Origin: Anaerolineales bacterium | GTDB taxonomy: Bacteria; Chloroflexota; Anaerolineae; Epilineales; JAANWY01 | Reading direction: 5' to 3' | DNA: 32,674 nt | Assembly: GCA_018263655.1 (NCBI GenBank) | Contig: JAANWY010000334.1 | Span: 1 to 32,674, forward strand | In this document: positions 23,546-31,396 of the stretch, in pieces | Layout of the letters: every line of letters starts with the position of its first letter | How positions within the stretch are numbered: position 1 is the stretch's first letter | Made by a program: the position numbers and the translations under genes | The notes under the pieces: generated by a model | The model's input: the letters and a program-made list of their open reading frames with translations, nothing else | Databases searched by the model: none | What the model was told of the DNA's origin: nothing

Positions 23546-24478
23546 GTGCATCGTCTGACGTCTGGCGGCAGCCTTGCGGCTGTCACGATTGCTAGTCCCA
23601 GCGCGACGTGGCTCCAAGCGGAGCCGCGCCGTTTGTTTGTGCATTCGGCCTTCTCACGGGTTGTCAATTTGCGTAGTGCGGATGGTCAGTTTTTGACACT
23701 CTTGACAAGGGACAACGACGCTGGCCCGTTTGCGATGCGCTTGGCTGGCCGGCAGTTGCCATCGGTGCCGGTCGGCGTGCCGGCCAGTGCTGAGGGAGGC
23801 ACGATCACCCTGGGGGATTGGCAAATCGACTGGCACGGGGCAGCGGGTTGGAATCCGACGCTCGGGTCGCTGGAACAACCGTCGGATGTCTCGCTGTCGT
23901 CGCTGCTGAATTCTTTGCGTAAGGTTGATTCTATCTTTGCGGAGGCGGTGCTGCCCCTCTCCCCGAAGACTGGGAGAGGGGCAAGGGGGGAGAGGGCTCA
24001 CGCCTCTCTGTTCCACGACTACCTCGCAGTTCAGACCATGCATCTGCTGACGATGTTGTGTGCTGGCCTCCAGGGCAACGAACGCGCGCTGACCGAAGCC
24101 GTGCGTGGACTGTTAGGCTTTGGCCCTGGGTTGACGCCGGCCGGCGACGATTGCCTGTTGGGCGTGTTGGCGGCGCGGCGCATGTCGGGTGAGCCGGCGA
24201 GGATACTCAAAACACTCGTCGGTGACTTAGCTGGGCGCACAACGGCGCTCAGCGCTGCGTTTTTGCGGGAAGCGTGTAATGGGCGTTTTGCCGGCCAGTG
24301 GCATCACCTTCGCGATGCGTTGGCGGCTAAGCAGGCGGCACTGATCGAGGCATCACTCCGCCGAATCCTGGCATACGGCGCTTCCTCGGGTGCAGATGCG
24401 CTGGGCGGATGGGTTATTGGGATGTCGCTGAGGAATCCGTCTACGGAGGCTAGTGCTCCGCGTTACCTCGCCGGCTAA
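23546..24478 (+). CDS. allH: DUF2877 protein, AllH/YlbF homolog, with repeat-derived insertion
   Basis: Protein of 310 aa; E. coli YlbF is about 271 aa. The signature GFGPGLTPAGDDCLLG (191-206) identifies DUF2877. With FdrA and DUF1116 it is reported to form oxamate carbamoyltransferase (AllFGH). Residues about 136-153 (LPLSPKTGRGARGERAHA) are encoded by a dispersed GC-rich hairpin repeat, GCCCCTCTCCC/GGGAGAGGGGC at 23953-23982, that keeps the frame open and lengthens the protein just before the helix YLAVQTMHLL. The GTG start at 23546 has only a weak ribosome binding site. It lies 11 kb from allG, whereas in E. coli the three genes are contiguous. Its 3' end overlaps the converging coxG-like gene by 29 bp. 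Confidence 0.87.
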   Translation: MHRLTSGGSLAAVTIASPSATWLQAEPRRLFVHSAFSRVVNLRSADGQFLTLLTRDNDAGPFAMRLAGRQLPSVPVGVPASAEGGTITLGDWQIDWHGAAGWNPTLGSLEQPSDVSLSSLLNSLRKVDSIFAEAVLPLSPKTGRGARGERAHASLFHDYLAVQTMHLLTMLCAGLQGNERALTEAVRGLLGFGPGLTPAGDDCLLGVLAARRMSGEPARILKTLVGDLAGRTTALSAAFLREACNGRFAGQWHHLRDALAAKQAALIEASLRRILAYGASSGADALGGWVIGMSLRNPSTEASAPRYLAG

Positions 24479-25097
24479 GGAGGTAGAGAATCACCAGGAC
24501 GACCAGTGCGCCAATCAACACAGGCCGCCGCTCCGGTGGAACGAAGTCTTCTGCTACGTCCTTCGCAACGGTTACAGCCACTTCGGTCTGACTCGGTGTG
24601 GCAAGTTCAGGCTTCACTTCCGGTTTCACTTCAGCTTCAGTGGCCTCGGGCGGCTGCCGGCGCGCCTGAATCTGTGCGTCAATGCTTTCCAGTCCCTGAC
24701 GCGTCAGAGACTTAGCTGTGCTGTCCAACAGGCGTTGTCCCACGCTCGCGACGCGGCCTCCGACCTGGACATTGCCGACGTAGTGCATGGTCGTGGAGCC
24801 ATCCTGCTCTTCCAGCGAGGCGTCACCCTCGCCATTGACGAATCCGGGAGCACCTTGACCACTGACCTCCATGTGGCAACTCTCCGGCGGATTCAGGTCT
24901 GACAGGCTGACGCTGCCTTTGAAGCGGCCCTGCACTGGCCCGATTCGGATGTTCAGTGTAGCTTTGTACTCGTTATCATCAACCTGTTCGAGTTCTTCGC
25001 AGCCCGGAAGGGCTTTACTGAGCACTTCCGGATCGAGCATCGCTTCCCACACTTCATCGCGTGGGGCAGCGAAAGTGTAGTTTCCTTCAAGTTTCAT
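24450..25097 (-). CDS. coxG: CoxG-like SRPBCC protein with C-terminal membrane anchor
   Basis: Protein of 215 aa. The N-terminal ~145 residues are the CoxG/SRPBCC fold (MKLEGNYTFAAPRDEVWEAM, LPGCEELEQVDDNEYKA, VQGRFKGSVSLSDLNPP, VGGRVASVGQRLLDS). A Pro/Glu/Thr/Val linker with PEVKPEVKPE repeats follows, then a single membrane helix (about 191-207, PVLIGALVVLVILYLLS). CoxG anchors molybdenum hydroxylases of the CODH type to the membrane, so this protein probably tethers the enzyme encoded at 15884-20389, although it is on the opposite strand. It is the only clear minus-strand gene of the window. Its promoter region holds a 16-bp inverted repeat at 25124-25189. Confidence 0.92.
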   Translation of the reverse strand: MKLEGNYTFAAPRDEVWEAMLDPEVLSKALPGCEELEQVDDNEYKATLNIRIGPVQGRFKGSVSLSDLNPPESCHMEVSGQGAPGFVNGEGDASLEEQDGSTTMHYVGNVQVGGRVASVGQRLLDSTAKSLTRQGLESIDAQIQARRQPPEATEAEVKPEVKPELATPSQTEVAVTVAKDVAEDFVPPERRPVLIGALVVLVILYLLSRRGNAEH

Positions 25098-25123
25098 TTA
25101 GTACCGCTCCTACGTGGTGTAAG

Positions 25124-25189
25124 TCAGTTTTGACTATCAGGATCGGTAATAGAGCGGACAGGATTACCGTGTTTGATAGTCAAAACTGA
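25124..25189. repeat. Double inverted repeat upstream of the coxG-like gene
   Basis: TCAGTTTTGACTATCA (25124-25139) and its perfect complement (25174-25189) enclose a second pair, CGGTAAT (25144-25150) and ATTACCG (25163-25169). It begins 27 bp upstream of the coxG start on the minus strand, so it may be an operator or a small palindromic mobile element. From here to 25361 nothing gene-like is seen. Confidence 0.7.
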
Positions 25190-25361
25190 TTTAGGGAAAT
25201 TGACTCAACGTCATCTCGCAAAAGCTCGACGTCGTGGGATGGCCCTATATCGAGACGAGCTACGGGTCTACAGGCGGAAAGTGTGCATATTCTATCAGGG
25301 GCAAAGTGCCCCGTCAAGCTTCACTGTGAGCATGTGACCAGCCTCCGCGGCGTATCGGGAA

Positions 25362-25390
25362 TTGACATGGTCTAGCAGGACCAGCATAAT
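25362..25390 (+). promoter_or_regulatory. Sigma70-like promoter without an adjacent gene
   Basis: TTGACA at 25362-25367, a 17-bp spacer and CATAAT at 25385-25390. The next gene (surE, 25963) is 570 bp downstream beyond two inserted repeats. It may be the original surE promoter displaced by them, or drive a non-coding transcript. Confidence 0.4.
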
Positions 25391-25458
25391 GTATGCGTTC
25401 CCCCCGCCGACCCCTTTTTCCCGGGTTGCGCAACTGCGAGGGCGGTCGCCTGAGTAGC

Positions 25459-25604
25459 TTGACAATGTCACATTCGGCTCAGGAACAGTCCTTTGATCGC
25501 CGAAGGTCTCCTGACCGAGGCGAAACGGGCCCTTCGTCAGGCTCAGGACGCCGCTCGGTCAGGAGACCTTCGCCCAACGTGGGGCGGTAATGTGACATTG
25601 TCAA
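25459..25604. repeat. TTGACAATGTCACATT-family palindromic element, copy C
   Basis: The ends TTGACAATGTCACATT and AATGTGACATTGTCAA are a perfect 16-bp inverted repeat. Inside, CGAAGGTCTCCTGACCGAG faces CTCGGTCAGGAGACCTTCG, a perfect 19-bp pair. The loop contains a CTTCGTCAGGCTCAGGACG word, a dispersed repeat nested within this element. The best-preserved copy in the window. Confidence 0.9.
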
Positions 25605-25645
25605 AGCAGTTACGTATACGGATAACTGATCACTGTTGACGCTAG

Positions 25646-25930
25646 GTAACCGTTCAGGGGTATCACGACTAGCATCCCGAGTAGCGCGAAACGACGTCCT
25701 GAGCTTGACGAAGGGCGACGTTGAGCGCGTATCGAGGCAACGTCCTGAGCCCAGTCGAAGGGGGTGCGGGTTTGCGACGGTTCTTCGCACAAGCCGCACC
25801 CCCTTCGACTGGGCTCAGGACGTCGCTTCGATACGACCTCGGCTTTACCTCGGTCTACTCAGGCGGCGTCCTGAGCCTGTCGAAGGGCCTGTCGAAGGGA
25901 TGCTCCATAGGTTACCCCCTGAACGCTTAC
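25646..25930. mobile_element. MITE, IS66-like termini, copy 2 (285 bp)
   Basis: Same ends as copy 1 (GTAACCGTTCAGGGG and, complemented, GTAAGCGTTCAGGGGG) and the same interior, with two extra GTCCTGAGC...GAAGG words that account for the greater length. It is flanked by a perfect 8-bp duplication GACGCTAG at 25638-25645 and 25931-25938, different from the duplication around copy 1. It lies 32 bp upstream of the surE ATG and so separates surE from any upstream promoter. Confidence 0.9.
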
Positions 25931-25962
25931 GACGCTAGAAGCTGAGAGAAGCGAGCCATAAC

Positions 25963-26757
25963 ATGTCTGAACAACCACGCCCCTACATCCTCGTGACCAA
26001 CGACGACGGCGTCGAGGCGCCCGGGCTCCTAACACTGAAGCGCGCCCTAGACGAGGTCGGGGAAACCGTCGTGTTTGCCCCAGACCACAACTGGTCGGCG
26101 GCCGGCCACACCAAGACCATGCACAAGCCGCTGCGCGTCGCGTACGCCGAGCTGGACGACGGCTCGCCGGTCTATACCACCAACGGTGCCCCGTCAGACT
26201 GCATCGCGCTGGCGCTACTGGGTATCCTGGACCGCGAGCCCGACTTGGTGGCCTCGGGCATCAACAATGGCCCGAATCTCGGTCACGACATCACCTATTC
26301 GGGGACGGTGGCCGCCGCCATGGAGGCCGTGATCTTCGGCCTGCCAGCGCTGTCTGTGTCGCTGGACACGTACGAGGCGCCGGAGCCGGCCGCGCTCCAA
26401 GCCGCAGCGTCATTTGCGGCGAAGTTGGCGTCGGCGGTGCTGGAACGTGGGCTGCCGCCCGGGCATCTGCTCAACGTCAATGCCCCGAACCGGCCGGCGG
26501 ATGAGCTTGCGGGTGTCGAGATCACGCGGCTGGGCCGGCGAGTCTATCAGGACGTGCTCATTGAGCGCACGGACCCTCGGGGCCGGCCCTACTACTGGAT
26601 CGGCGGCGATGCACCAACCGGCTTTGACGAAGAAGGAACCGACATCGGCGCAGTGTCACAGGGCAAAATCTCCGTGACGCCAATCCATCTGGATATGACT
26701 GCCTCTGACCTGACGGCAGAGATTGAGCGTTGGGACCTAGCATTCGCTTGCACATGA
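25963..26757 (+). CDS. surE: 5'/3'-nucleotidase SurE
   Basis: Metal-dependent phosphatase of 264 aa acting on nucleoside monophosphates (and in some bacteria polyphosphate). The signature VTNDDGVEAPG (Asp14, Asp15) lies at the N-terminus, followed by APDHNWSAAGHTKT and GINNGPNLGHDITYSGTVAA, which supply the remaining metal and phosphate ligands. Length is normal. It could supply nucleosides from nucleotides for the neighbouring catabolic region, but surE is a housekeeping gene and the link is only positional. A MITE ends 32 bp before the ATG. Confidence 0.95.
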   Translation: MSEQPRPYILVTNDDGVEAPGLLTLKRALDEVGETVVFAPDHNWSAAGHTKTMHKPLRVAYAELDDGSPVYTTNGAPSDCIALALLGILDREPDLVASGINNGPNLGHDITYSGTVAAAMEAVIFGLPALSVSLDTYEAPEPAALQAAASFAAKLASAVLERGLPPGHLLNVNAPNRPADELAGVEITRLGRRVYQDVLIERTDPRGRPYYWIGGDAPTGFDEEGTDIGAVSQGKISVTPIHLDMTASDLTAEIERWDLAFACT

Positions 26758-26774
26758 CGTACATTCTCCGGCGC

Positions 26775-26803
26775 TTGACGCTCTTCTTCGATACACCTAT
26801 AAT
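26775..26803 (+). promoter_or_regulatory. Sigma70 promoter of the PEP-CTERM-like gene
   Basis: TTGACG at 26775-26780, a 17-bp spacer and a perfect TATAAT at 26798-26803. It would give a leader of about 145 nt before the ATG at 26956. Confidence 0.65.
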
Positions 26804-26955
26804 CCAGTTGAGGTTCCCACGTCCCCTTGCCCGGATGCGTATCTGACCAGACAGGTTGTGCGTTCTGAATATGTTGAAGCTGTTTGTGTCTAGCAGGCCG
26901 ACGTACCTCGTTTTCAGCCTTTCGAACGTCCCATTCAGTGCCCAGGAGTAACAGC

Positions 26956-28392
26956 ATGCGCCGACATTTTGTCTCGGTTTTTCTACTCACTCTCGCCCTC
27001 ACCATCAGCGGTAGTTTAGTTGCCAACGCCCAAGGCACCAAGGGGGGCGAAGACCCGCAGCAGGCTGGCGAACCCCCAGCCGTCACAATCGATAATGACT
27101 ACATCCGCGTCTCTGCCGATGACGACGGTCAGTTTGTCATCGGCACAACCGGCGGCGATCCTGGCCTCCCCACGGACGACAACAAACGTCTGCTCTACGG
27201 TTATCCGGACGAAATCTGGTCGTCGTTTGCGACAGTGCGCGTGATCGTCGACGGGCAGACTCGAGACATTCGTCTTCTAGACCAGGTGCCGGTCGAAGGT
27301 CCGATCCGACAGGGAAATGCCATCATCACGACGTGGCTCGTTGATGGGATCCGCGTAACCCAGAGACTTGAGCTGGCCTTCAACGTATACACAAACCGGG
27401 AAGACACCATCCGCATTCAGTACACGTTGACGAACACAGCCGGCACCTCTCACGCGGCCGGCGTCCGCTCGATGCTCGATATCGCAATCGGTCGCGTCGG
27501 GCCTGTGGTCGAGGGGGACGGGGCGCCGTACTTCGTCCCTGGTGCCGGCAACTTGACGCACGAGGCGGAGTTCACGGGAAACATCCCCGCCATTTGGAAG
27601 GCCTTTGAGTCGCTCACCTTCGACCCGGCCAGCACCAAGGGCCAGGGCATTCTCGTGGGCCCCGGAGCGACACCACCGGACCGCCTCGTACTGGCCCGGT
27701 GGGGGCGCTTCGAACAGGAGGATGGCATCCGCTTTCACCCGTGGGACTACACCGTCAATCCTGCGGCCGGCTTAACGCTTGACAGCGCAGTCGCGATGTA
27801 CTGGAATCCTCGAGACCTGGCGCCTGGTGCCTCGCGGACGGTCACCACGTTCTACGGGCTCGCCGGGCCGGGCGGTGGTCAGGCGTGGATTGACGCCCCT
27901 GTGACGCTACAATGTCCGGACCTTACCTTCTCAGCCACACACTGGGTCGCCAATACCGGCGACGAGCCGTTTACGGGTGGCAGTTCGACGATCACACTGC
28001 CGGGCGAACTGGAGATCGTTGATGGCCCCGCCACCCAATCGCTGGGCGCCATCGAGCCCGGCGCGGCTCGTTCAGCCACGTGGATACTGCGACCTCTCTC
28101 CGACGCCCAGGGGGACTTCAGCTACAGTGTGGCGAGCGAGTTCGAGACAGGTTCAGAGCCCTTGACAGCCGAGTCGAGTGTTCACGTGCCTGTGTGCACC
28201 ACGCCCACGCCACCCACACCGACGCCGACGCGGGTCGTAACGCCGGCAGGTCCCACCCCCACGCCTGTGCCGCCAGCAGAGGTGCCTGAGGCTAACACAT
28301 TGATCCTGCTGGCCAGTGGTCTCGGCGCCCTGGCCGGCTACGCACAATTGCGCCGCAGAGCGCGGGGGAGTGAGGACGGCGCTGCGAAGTAG
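26956..28392 (+). CDS. Secreted protein with PEP-CTERM-like exosortase sorting signal
   Basis: Protein of 478 aa. N-terminal signal peptide ([20 protein letters not shown] then VANAQG, cleavage expected near ANA-QG). The body is beta-rich, with no recognised domain, and contains Gly/Asp-rich strands such as [15 protein letters not shown] Thr-Pro-rich linker ([20 protein letters not shown]) is followed by [19 protein letters not shown] and an RRRAR stretch from residue 443. This is the tripartite architecture of a PEP-CTERM substrate: short motif, hydrophobic helix, Arg-rich tail, here with VPEA instead of VPEP. An exosortase and EpsI are encoded 2.2 kb downstream. AGGAG at 26944-26948 selects the ATG at 26956. 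Confidence 0.82.
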   Translation: MRRHFVSVFLLTLALTISGSLVANAQGTKGGEDPQQAGEPPAVTIDNDYIRVSADDDGQFVIGTTGGDPGLPTDDNKRLLYGYPDEIWSSFATVRVIVDGQTRDIRLLDQVPVEGPIRQGNAIITTWLVDGIRVTQRLELAFNVYTNREDTIRIQYTLTNTAGTSHAAGVRSMLDIAIGRVGPVVEGDGAPYFVPGAGNLTHEAEFTGNIPAIWKAFESLTFDPASTKGQGILVGPGATPPDRLVLARWGRFEQEDGIRFHPWDYTVNPAAGLTLDSAVAMYWNPRDLAPGASRTVTTFYGLAGPGGGQAWIDAPVTLQCPDLTFSATHWVANTGDEPFTGGSSTITLPGELEIVDGPATQSLGAIEPGAARSATWILRPLSDAQGDFSYSVASEFETGSEPLTAESSVHVPVCTTPTPPTPTPTRVVTPAGPTPTPVPPAEVPEANTLILLASGLGALAGYAQLRRRARGSEDGAAK

Positions 28393-30385
28393 GGGGGAAG
28401 AGAAGACGTCGATTCCCCGACCGGCGAAGGCCTCGGGTGCGTTAGCTTGGTCGCTCGCCCTCATACTCATCGGCGCGGTGACCTGGTCAGGATGGCACGT
28501 TGCACGGCAAGCCAGTGGGTTCATGAAGCCCCTGGCTGCACACGCCATCCAGGAATCCCTCTGGAAGACAACGGGCGACAACATCCCCATTCTGCGGCGA
28601 GCGGCGGATCAGGAATGGCCGGCTGTCGCGCACAACTCACAAGTCGGTGAATATTTGGTGGTCTGGCAGGACCAGCGCAATTTCGACACCACGCGCCTGG
28701 ATGTTTTCGCCCAGCGGCTAGCAGCTAATGGCACTTTCATCGGGGACGCGTTTCCTGTCGTTCAGCAGCCAATGAACCAGAGTTTCCCCCACGTTGCCTA
28801 CAATCCGATCCGCAACGAGTTCTTGGTCGTGTGGTCCGACCAGCGGGATGTTCGCACCGCCGGCTCTGATGTATACGCTCGCCGGGTTGGTGCTGATGGG
28901 GCACTCGTTGGGGCAGAAATCCCGATCGCGACCGCGTTCCGTCCACAGCTGTACCCTCGGGTCGCCTACAACCCTGATGCGGATGAGTATCTGATCGTCT
29001 GGCAAGATAGCCGGCAGAGCTTCGTGACGAGTTCAGACATCTACGGCCAGCGGATAGACGGCGATGGTTCACTGCTCGACGCCAACTTCGTCATCTCCGA
29101 CAACGCGGCGGCCCAGAACCAACCCGATGTCGCCTATAGCTCCGCCACCCAGCACTACTTGGTCGCGTGGGATGATGAGCGCAATTCGGACGGGACCGGC
29201 GTCGATATTTACGCTCAATTGGTGGCCGGCACAGGAATACTGAACGGTGGAGACTTCGCGCTGTCGACAGTTCCCCTCAACCAGGGAAACGTCAATATCG
29301 GCTATAACACGCATCAAGACGAGTTTCTCGTTGCCTGGGAGGACTTTCGCGATCTCAGCGTCACTAACATTGACATCTACGGCCAAGCGGTGAATGCCAA
29401 TGGTGCGCTTCGCGGGGACAACATCCCGCTGTCGACGGGGAACAATGCCGAAAGGGAGCCACATGTGGCTTTCGACTCCAGTTTGAACGGGTATCTGCTG
29501 GTTTGGCGGGACGATCGAAACGAAGCCGGAACTGGCGGGGACATCTTTGGTCGCGCGCTGGACGGTGCCGGCGCTCAGGTGGGGGGCGAGTTCGAAGTCG
29601 CCGTCGAAATCGGTACCCAAAGGAGAGCACAAGTAGCCTATGACGCTGTGGCAGGGGAGTTCCTGGTGACGTGGGAGGACGCACGCAACTTCTTCCTGGG
29701 CGGCCGCGATATCTACGGGCAGCGCATTGAACAGCGTGCGCAGCCAACGGCCACGCCAACGAACACCGCCACGCCGACGGGCACACCGACGGGCACGCCC
29801 ACGTCGACCACAACCCCGACGGTTGACCTGACGCCTACAACGACGCTCACGCCAACGCCGACGGGCCCGACCAACACACCGACAGCGACGCCAATACTAC
29901 CCACACCGACGAATACGCCGTGTGCCTACCCGCCCTGTACGGGTGGGGCGGGCACGGTGTATGTGCCGCTGATACGGCGCGATCACCTGCCGTGCGGCTA
30001 CGACAACCCAGACGCTGACGAGCCGGCCAACAATCAGTGGGAGAGTGCCACACCTTACGGCTACGGTCGTTGGGATGGCCGGACATTCTGGGATCCCAGT
30101 GCCCCGCCGGGCCAGGAGGGTGATGACGTCGACTGGTACGCGTGGGTCGTGGAATGGACGGGGCCCCACTGGATCTGGCCCGAAAACGCGAGCCACAATG
30201 TCGTGGTCTACTCTGAGGTCTTCCGCGCCACCGGTGATCCACGGCGGCCGCTGGAACTGCTAGCTTTCGGAAAGGGCGTACACGAGGTGGAACTAGAAGC
30301 CGGCACCACGTACTATGTGAAGGTCAAGAATGTAGGTGCGAATCCGCCATCCGTCGGTTGCTATGACCTCATCCTCGATCCGTAA
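28370..30385 (+). CDS. Secreted protein with seven ~55-aa repeats, Thr-Pro linker and C-terminal domain
   Basis: About 671 aa from the GTG at 28370, which overlaps the previous gene by 23 bp; the start is uncertain and another in-frame GTG further upstream cannot be excluded. A membrane segment (about 25-40, [16 protein letters not shown]) serves as signal or anchor. Seven tandem repeats each carry a variant of E-[YF]-L-V-V-W-x-D-x-R followed by D-[IV]-Y-x-x-R ([63 protein letters not shown]). Seven such units suggest a seven-bladed beta-propeller (inference). A TPT-rich linker, a VYVPLIRR segment typical of Chloroflexota surface proteins and a C-terminal beta domain ([10 protein letters not shown] ... 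[10 protein letters not shown]) follow. It has no exosortase tail. Confidence 0.8.
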   Translation: MRTALRSRGEEKTSIPRPAKASGALAWSLALILIGAVTWSGWHVARQASGFMKPLAAHAIQESLWKTTGDNIPILRRAADQEWPAVAHNSQVGEYLVVWQDQRNFDTTRLDVFAQRLAANGTFIGDAFPVVQQPMNQSFPHVAYNPIRNEFLVVWSDQRDVRTAGSDVYARRVGADGALVGAEIPIATAFRPQLYPRVAYNPDADEYLIVWQDSRQSFVTSSDIYGQRIDGDGSLLDANFVISDNAAAQNQPDVAYSSATQHYLVAWDDERNSDGTGVDIYAQLVAGTGILNGGDFALSTVPLNQGNVNIGYNTHQDEFLVAWEDFRDLSVTNIDIYGQAVNANGALRGDNIPLSTGNNAEREPHVAFDSSLNGYLLVWRDDRNEAGTGGDIFGRALDGAGAQVGGEFEVAVEIGTQRRAQVAYDAVAGEFLVTWEDARNFFLGGRDIYGQRIEQRAQPTATPTNTATPTGTPTGTPTSTTTPTVDLTPTTTLTPTPTGPTNTPTATPILPTPTNTPCAYPPCTGGAGTVYVPLIRRDHLPCGYDNPDADEPANNQWESATPYGYGRWDGRTFWDPSAPPGQEGDDVDWYAWVVEWTGPHWIWPENASHNVVVYSEVFRATGDPRRPLELLAFGKGVHEVELEAGTTYYVKVKNVGANPPSVGCYDLILDP

Positions 30386-30398
30386 GGCTGTATTGATG

Positions 30399-30432
30399 CG
30401 ACTACTCAGGCACTTCGCACCTACACAAGAAG
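30399..30432. repeat. Short dispersed repeat, copy 1 (CTCAGGCACTTCG)
   Basis: ACTACTCAGGCACTTCGCAC then CTACACAAGAAGA, 13 bp after the seven-repeat protein gene. It is nearly identical to 32207-32240 after epsI. Both copies lie just after a stop codon. Confidence 0.75.
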
Positions 30433-30435
30433 AGA

Positions 30436-30489
30436 CCGGAAAAAGGGGTCGGTGGAGGGCGGCCGCCCTCCACCGACCCCTTTTTCCGG
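30436..30489 (+). terminator. 54-bp perfect palindrome, probable bidirectional terminator
   Basis: A perfect inverted repeat centred at 30462/30463: each 27-base arm reads CCGGAAAAAGGGGTCGGTGG and continues to GAGGGCGG. The stem is GC-rich with A5/T5 runs near its base, as in an intrinsic terminator working in both directions. It separates the seven-repeat protein gene from the exosortase gene. Part of one arm (CCGACCCCTTTTTCC and the following GCGAGGGC) recurs near 25404-25435. Confidence 0.75.
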
Positions 30490-30560
30490 ATTTCCCACCT
30501 GCGAGGGCAGTAGCCGGGCGATAGCCTGGGTAGTTACGTATTGATTCGATTGATAACGCG

Positions 30561-31385
30561 ATGCTAAACCGAGACCGGGAACACATTTTTGGCATTACGG
30601 CCATGGTGGCGCTTCTGGGCCTTGTCTTCCTGCCGACGCTGCGCTGGCTGGTCGACTCTTGGCTGGGGGATCCGTACTACTCGCATGGGTTTCTTGTCCC
30701 AGTTGTGGCCGGCTATCTCATCTGGCGCCAACGCCATGTGAAAATCGAGCCGTGGGACGCCGGCCTGGCGGTCGTGACGCTGGGCGTGATCTTGCACATT
30801 GCGTCTCTGCCCACGCGAAATCATATCCTGTCGGCGGCTGGTCTACTCGTTGTGCTGGTCGGACTGACGCTCACCTTTGTCGGCCGGCGGGCGGCGAGAC
30901 GCTGGGCCTTCGCGTTTGCGTTCCTGGGCACCGCGATCCCCCTGCCGTTTGTGGAACGCTTCAGCCCGCCGCTGGAGGCCTTCGTTGCTCGCTACGCAGC
31001 CGTGTGCGTGCGTCCGTTAGGCGTTGTCGCTACGACGATCGGTTCTCAAGTGCAGCTCGCATCGTCAGCCTTCACTGTTGGCGCCCCGTGCAGCGGTCTG
31101 CGATCGATCGTTGCGTTGTTCACCCTGACGATCCTGTTTATCTACCTTGTGCGGGGGCCATGGTGGGGTAAGGTGACCCTCCTTGTCGCTGCACTGCCTA
31201 TCGCTGTTGCAGCCAATCTGATGCGCGTGTCATCGTTGTTTTTCGTCGCGGACAATCTGGGAGCGGACGCCGGCCTGCGCTACTATCACACGCTCTCCAG
31301 TCCAACCCTCTTCCTCTTCGCCCTCGGCATGCTGCTGCTTACCAGCCGAGGCGTAAAGTGTCACGCTATCCGATCGGACATTTAG
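30561..31385 (+). CDS. Exosortase (XrtA-like transpeptidase)
   Basis: Polytopic membrane protein of 274 aa with eight or so hydrophobic segments. The exosortase catalytic residues are present: Cys177 in GAPCSGLRS, Arg222 in ANLMRVSS and His243 in RYYHTLSS. It is expected to cleave PEP-CTERM-type tails and attach or release the protein at the outer surface. The likely substrate is the protein encoded at 26956-28392. The ribosome binding site before the ATG at 30561 is weak. The EpsI gene follows closely (11 bp), the usual exosortase partner. Confidence 0.92.
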   Translation: MLNRDREHIFGITAMVALLGLVFLPTLRWLVDSWLGDPYYSHGFLVPVVAGYLIWRQRHVKIEPWDAGLAVVTLGVILHIASLPTRNHILSAAGLLVVLVGLTLTFVGRRAARRWAFAFAFLGTAIPLPFVERFSPPLEAFVARYAAVCVRPLGVVATTIGSQVQLASSAFTVGAPCSGLRSIVALFTLTILFIYLVRGPWWGKVTLLVAALPIAVAANLMRVSSLFFVADNLGADAGLRYYHTLSSPTLFLFALGMLLLTSRGVKCHAIRSDI

Positions 31386-31396
31386 GGAGCTGGTGT

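Noticed and set aside
25636-25938. 100-aa frame through MITE copy 2
   Set aside because: Produced by the repeat; the corresponding region in copy 1 does not preserve the frame because of length differences.
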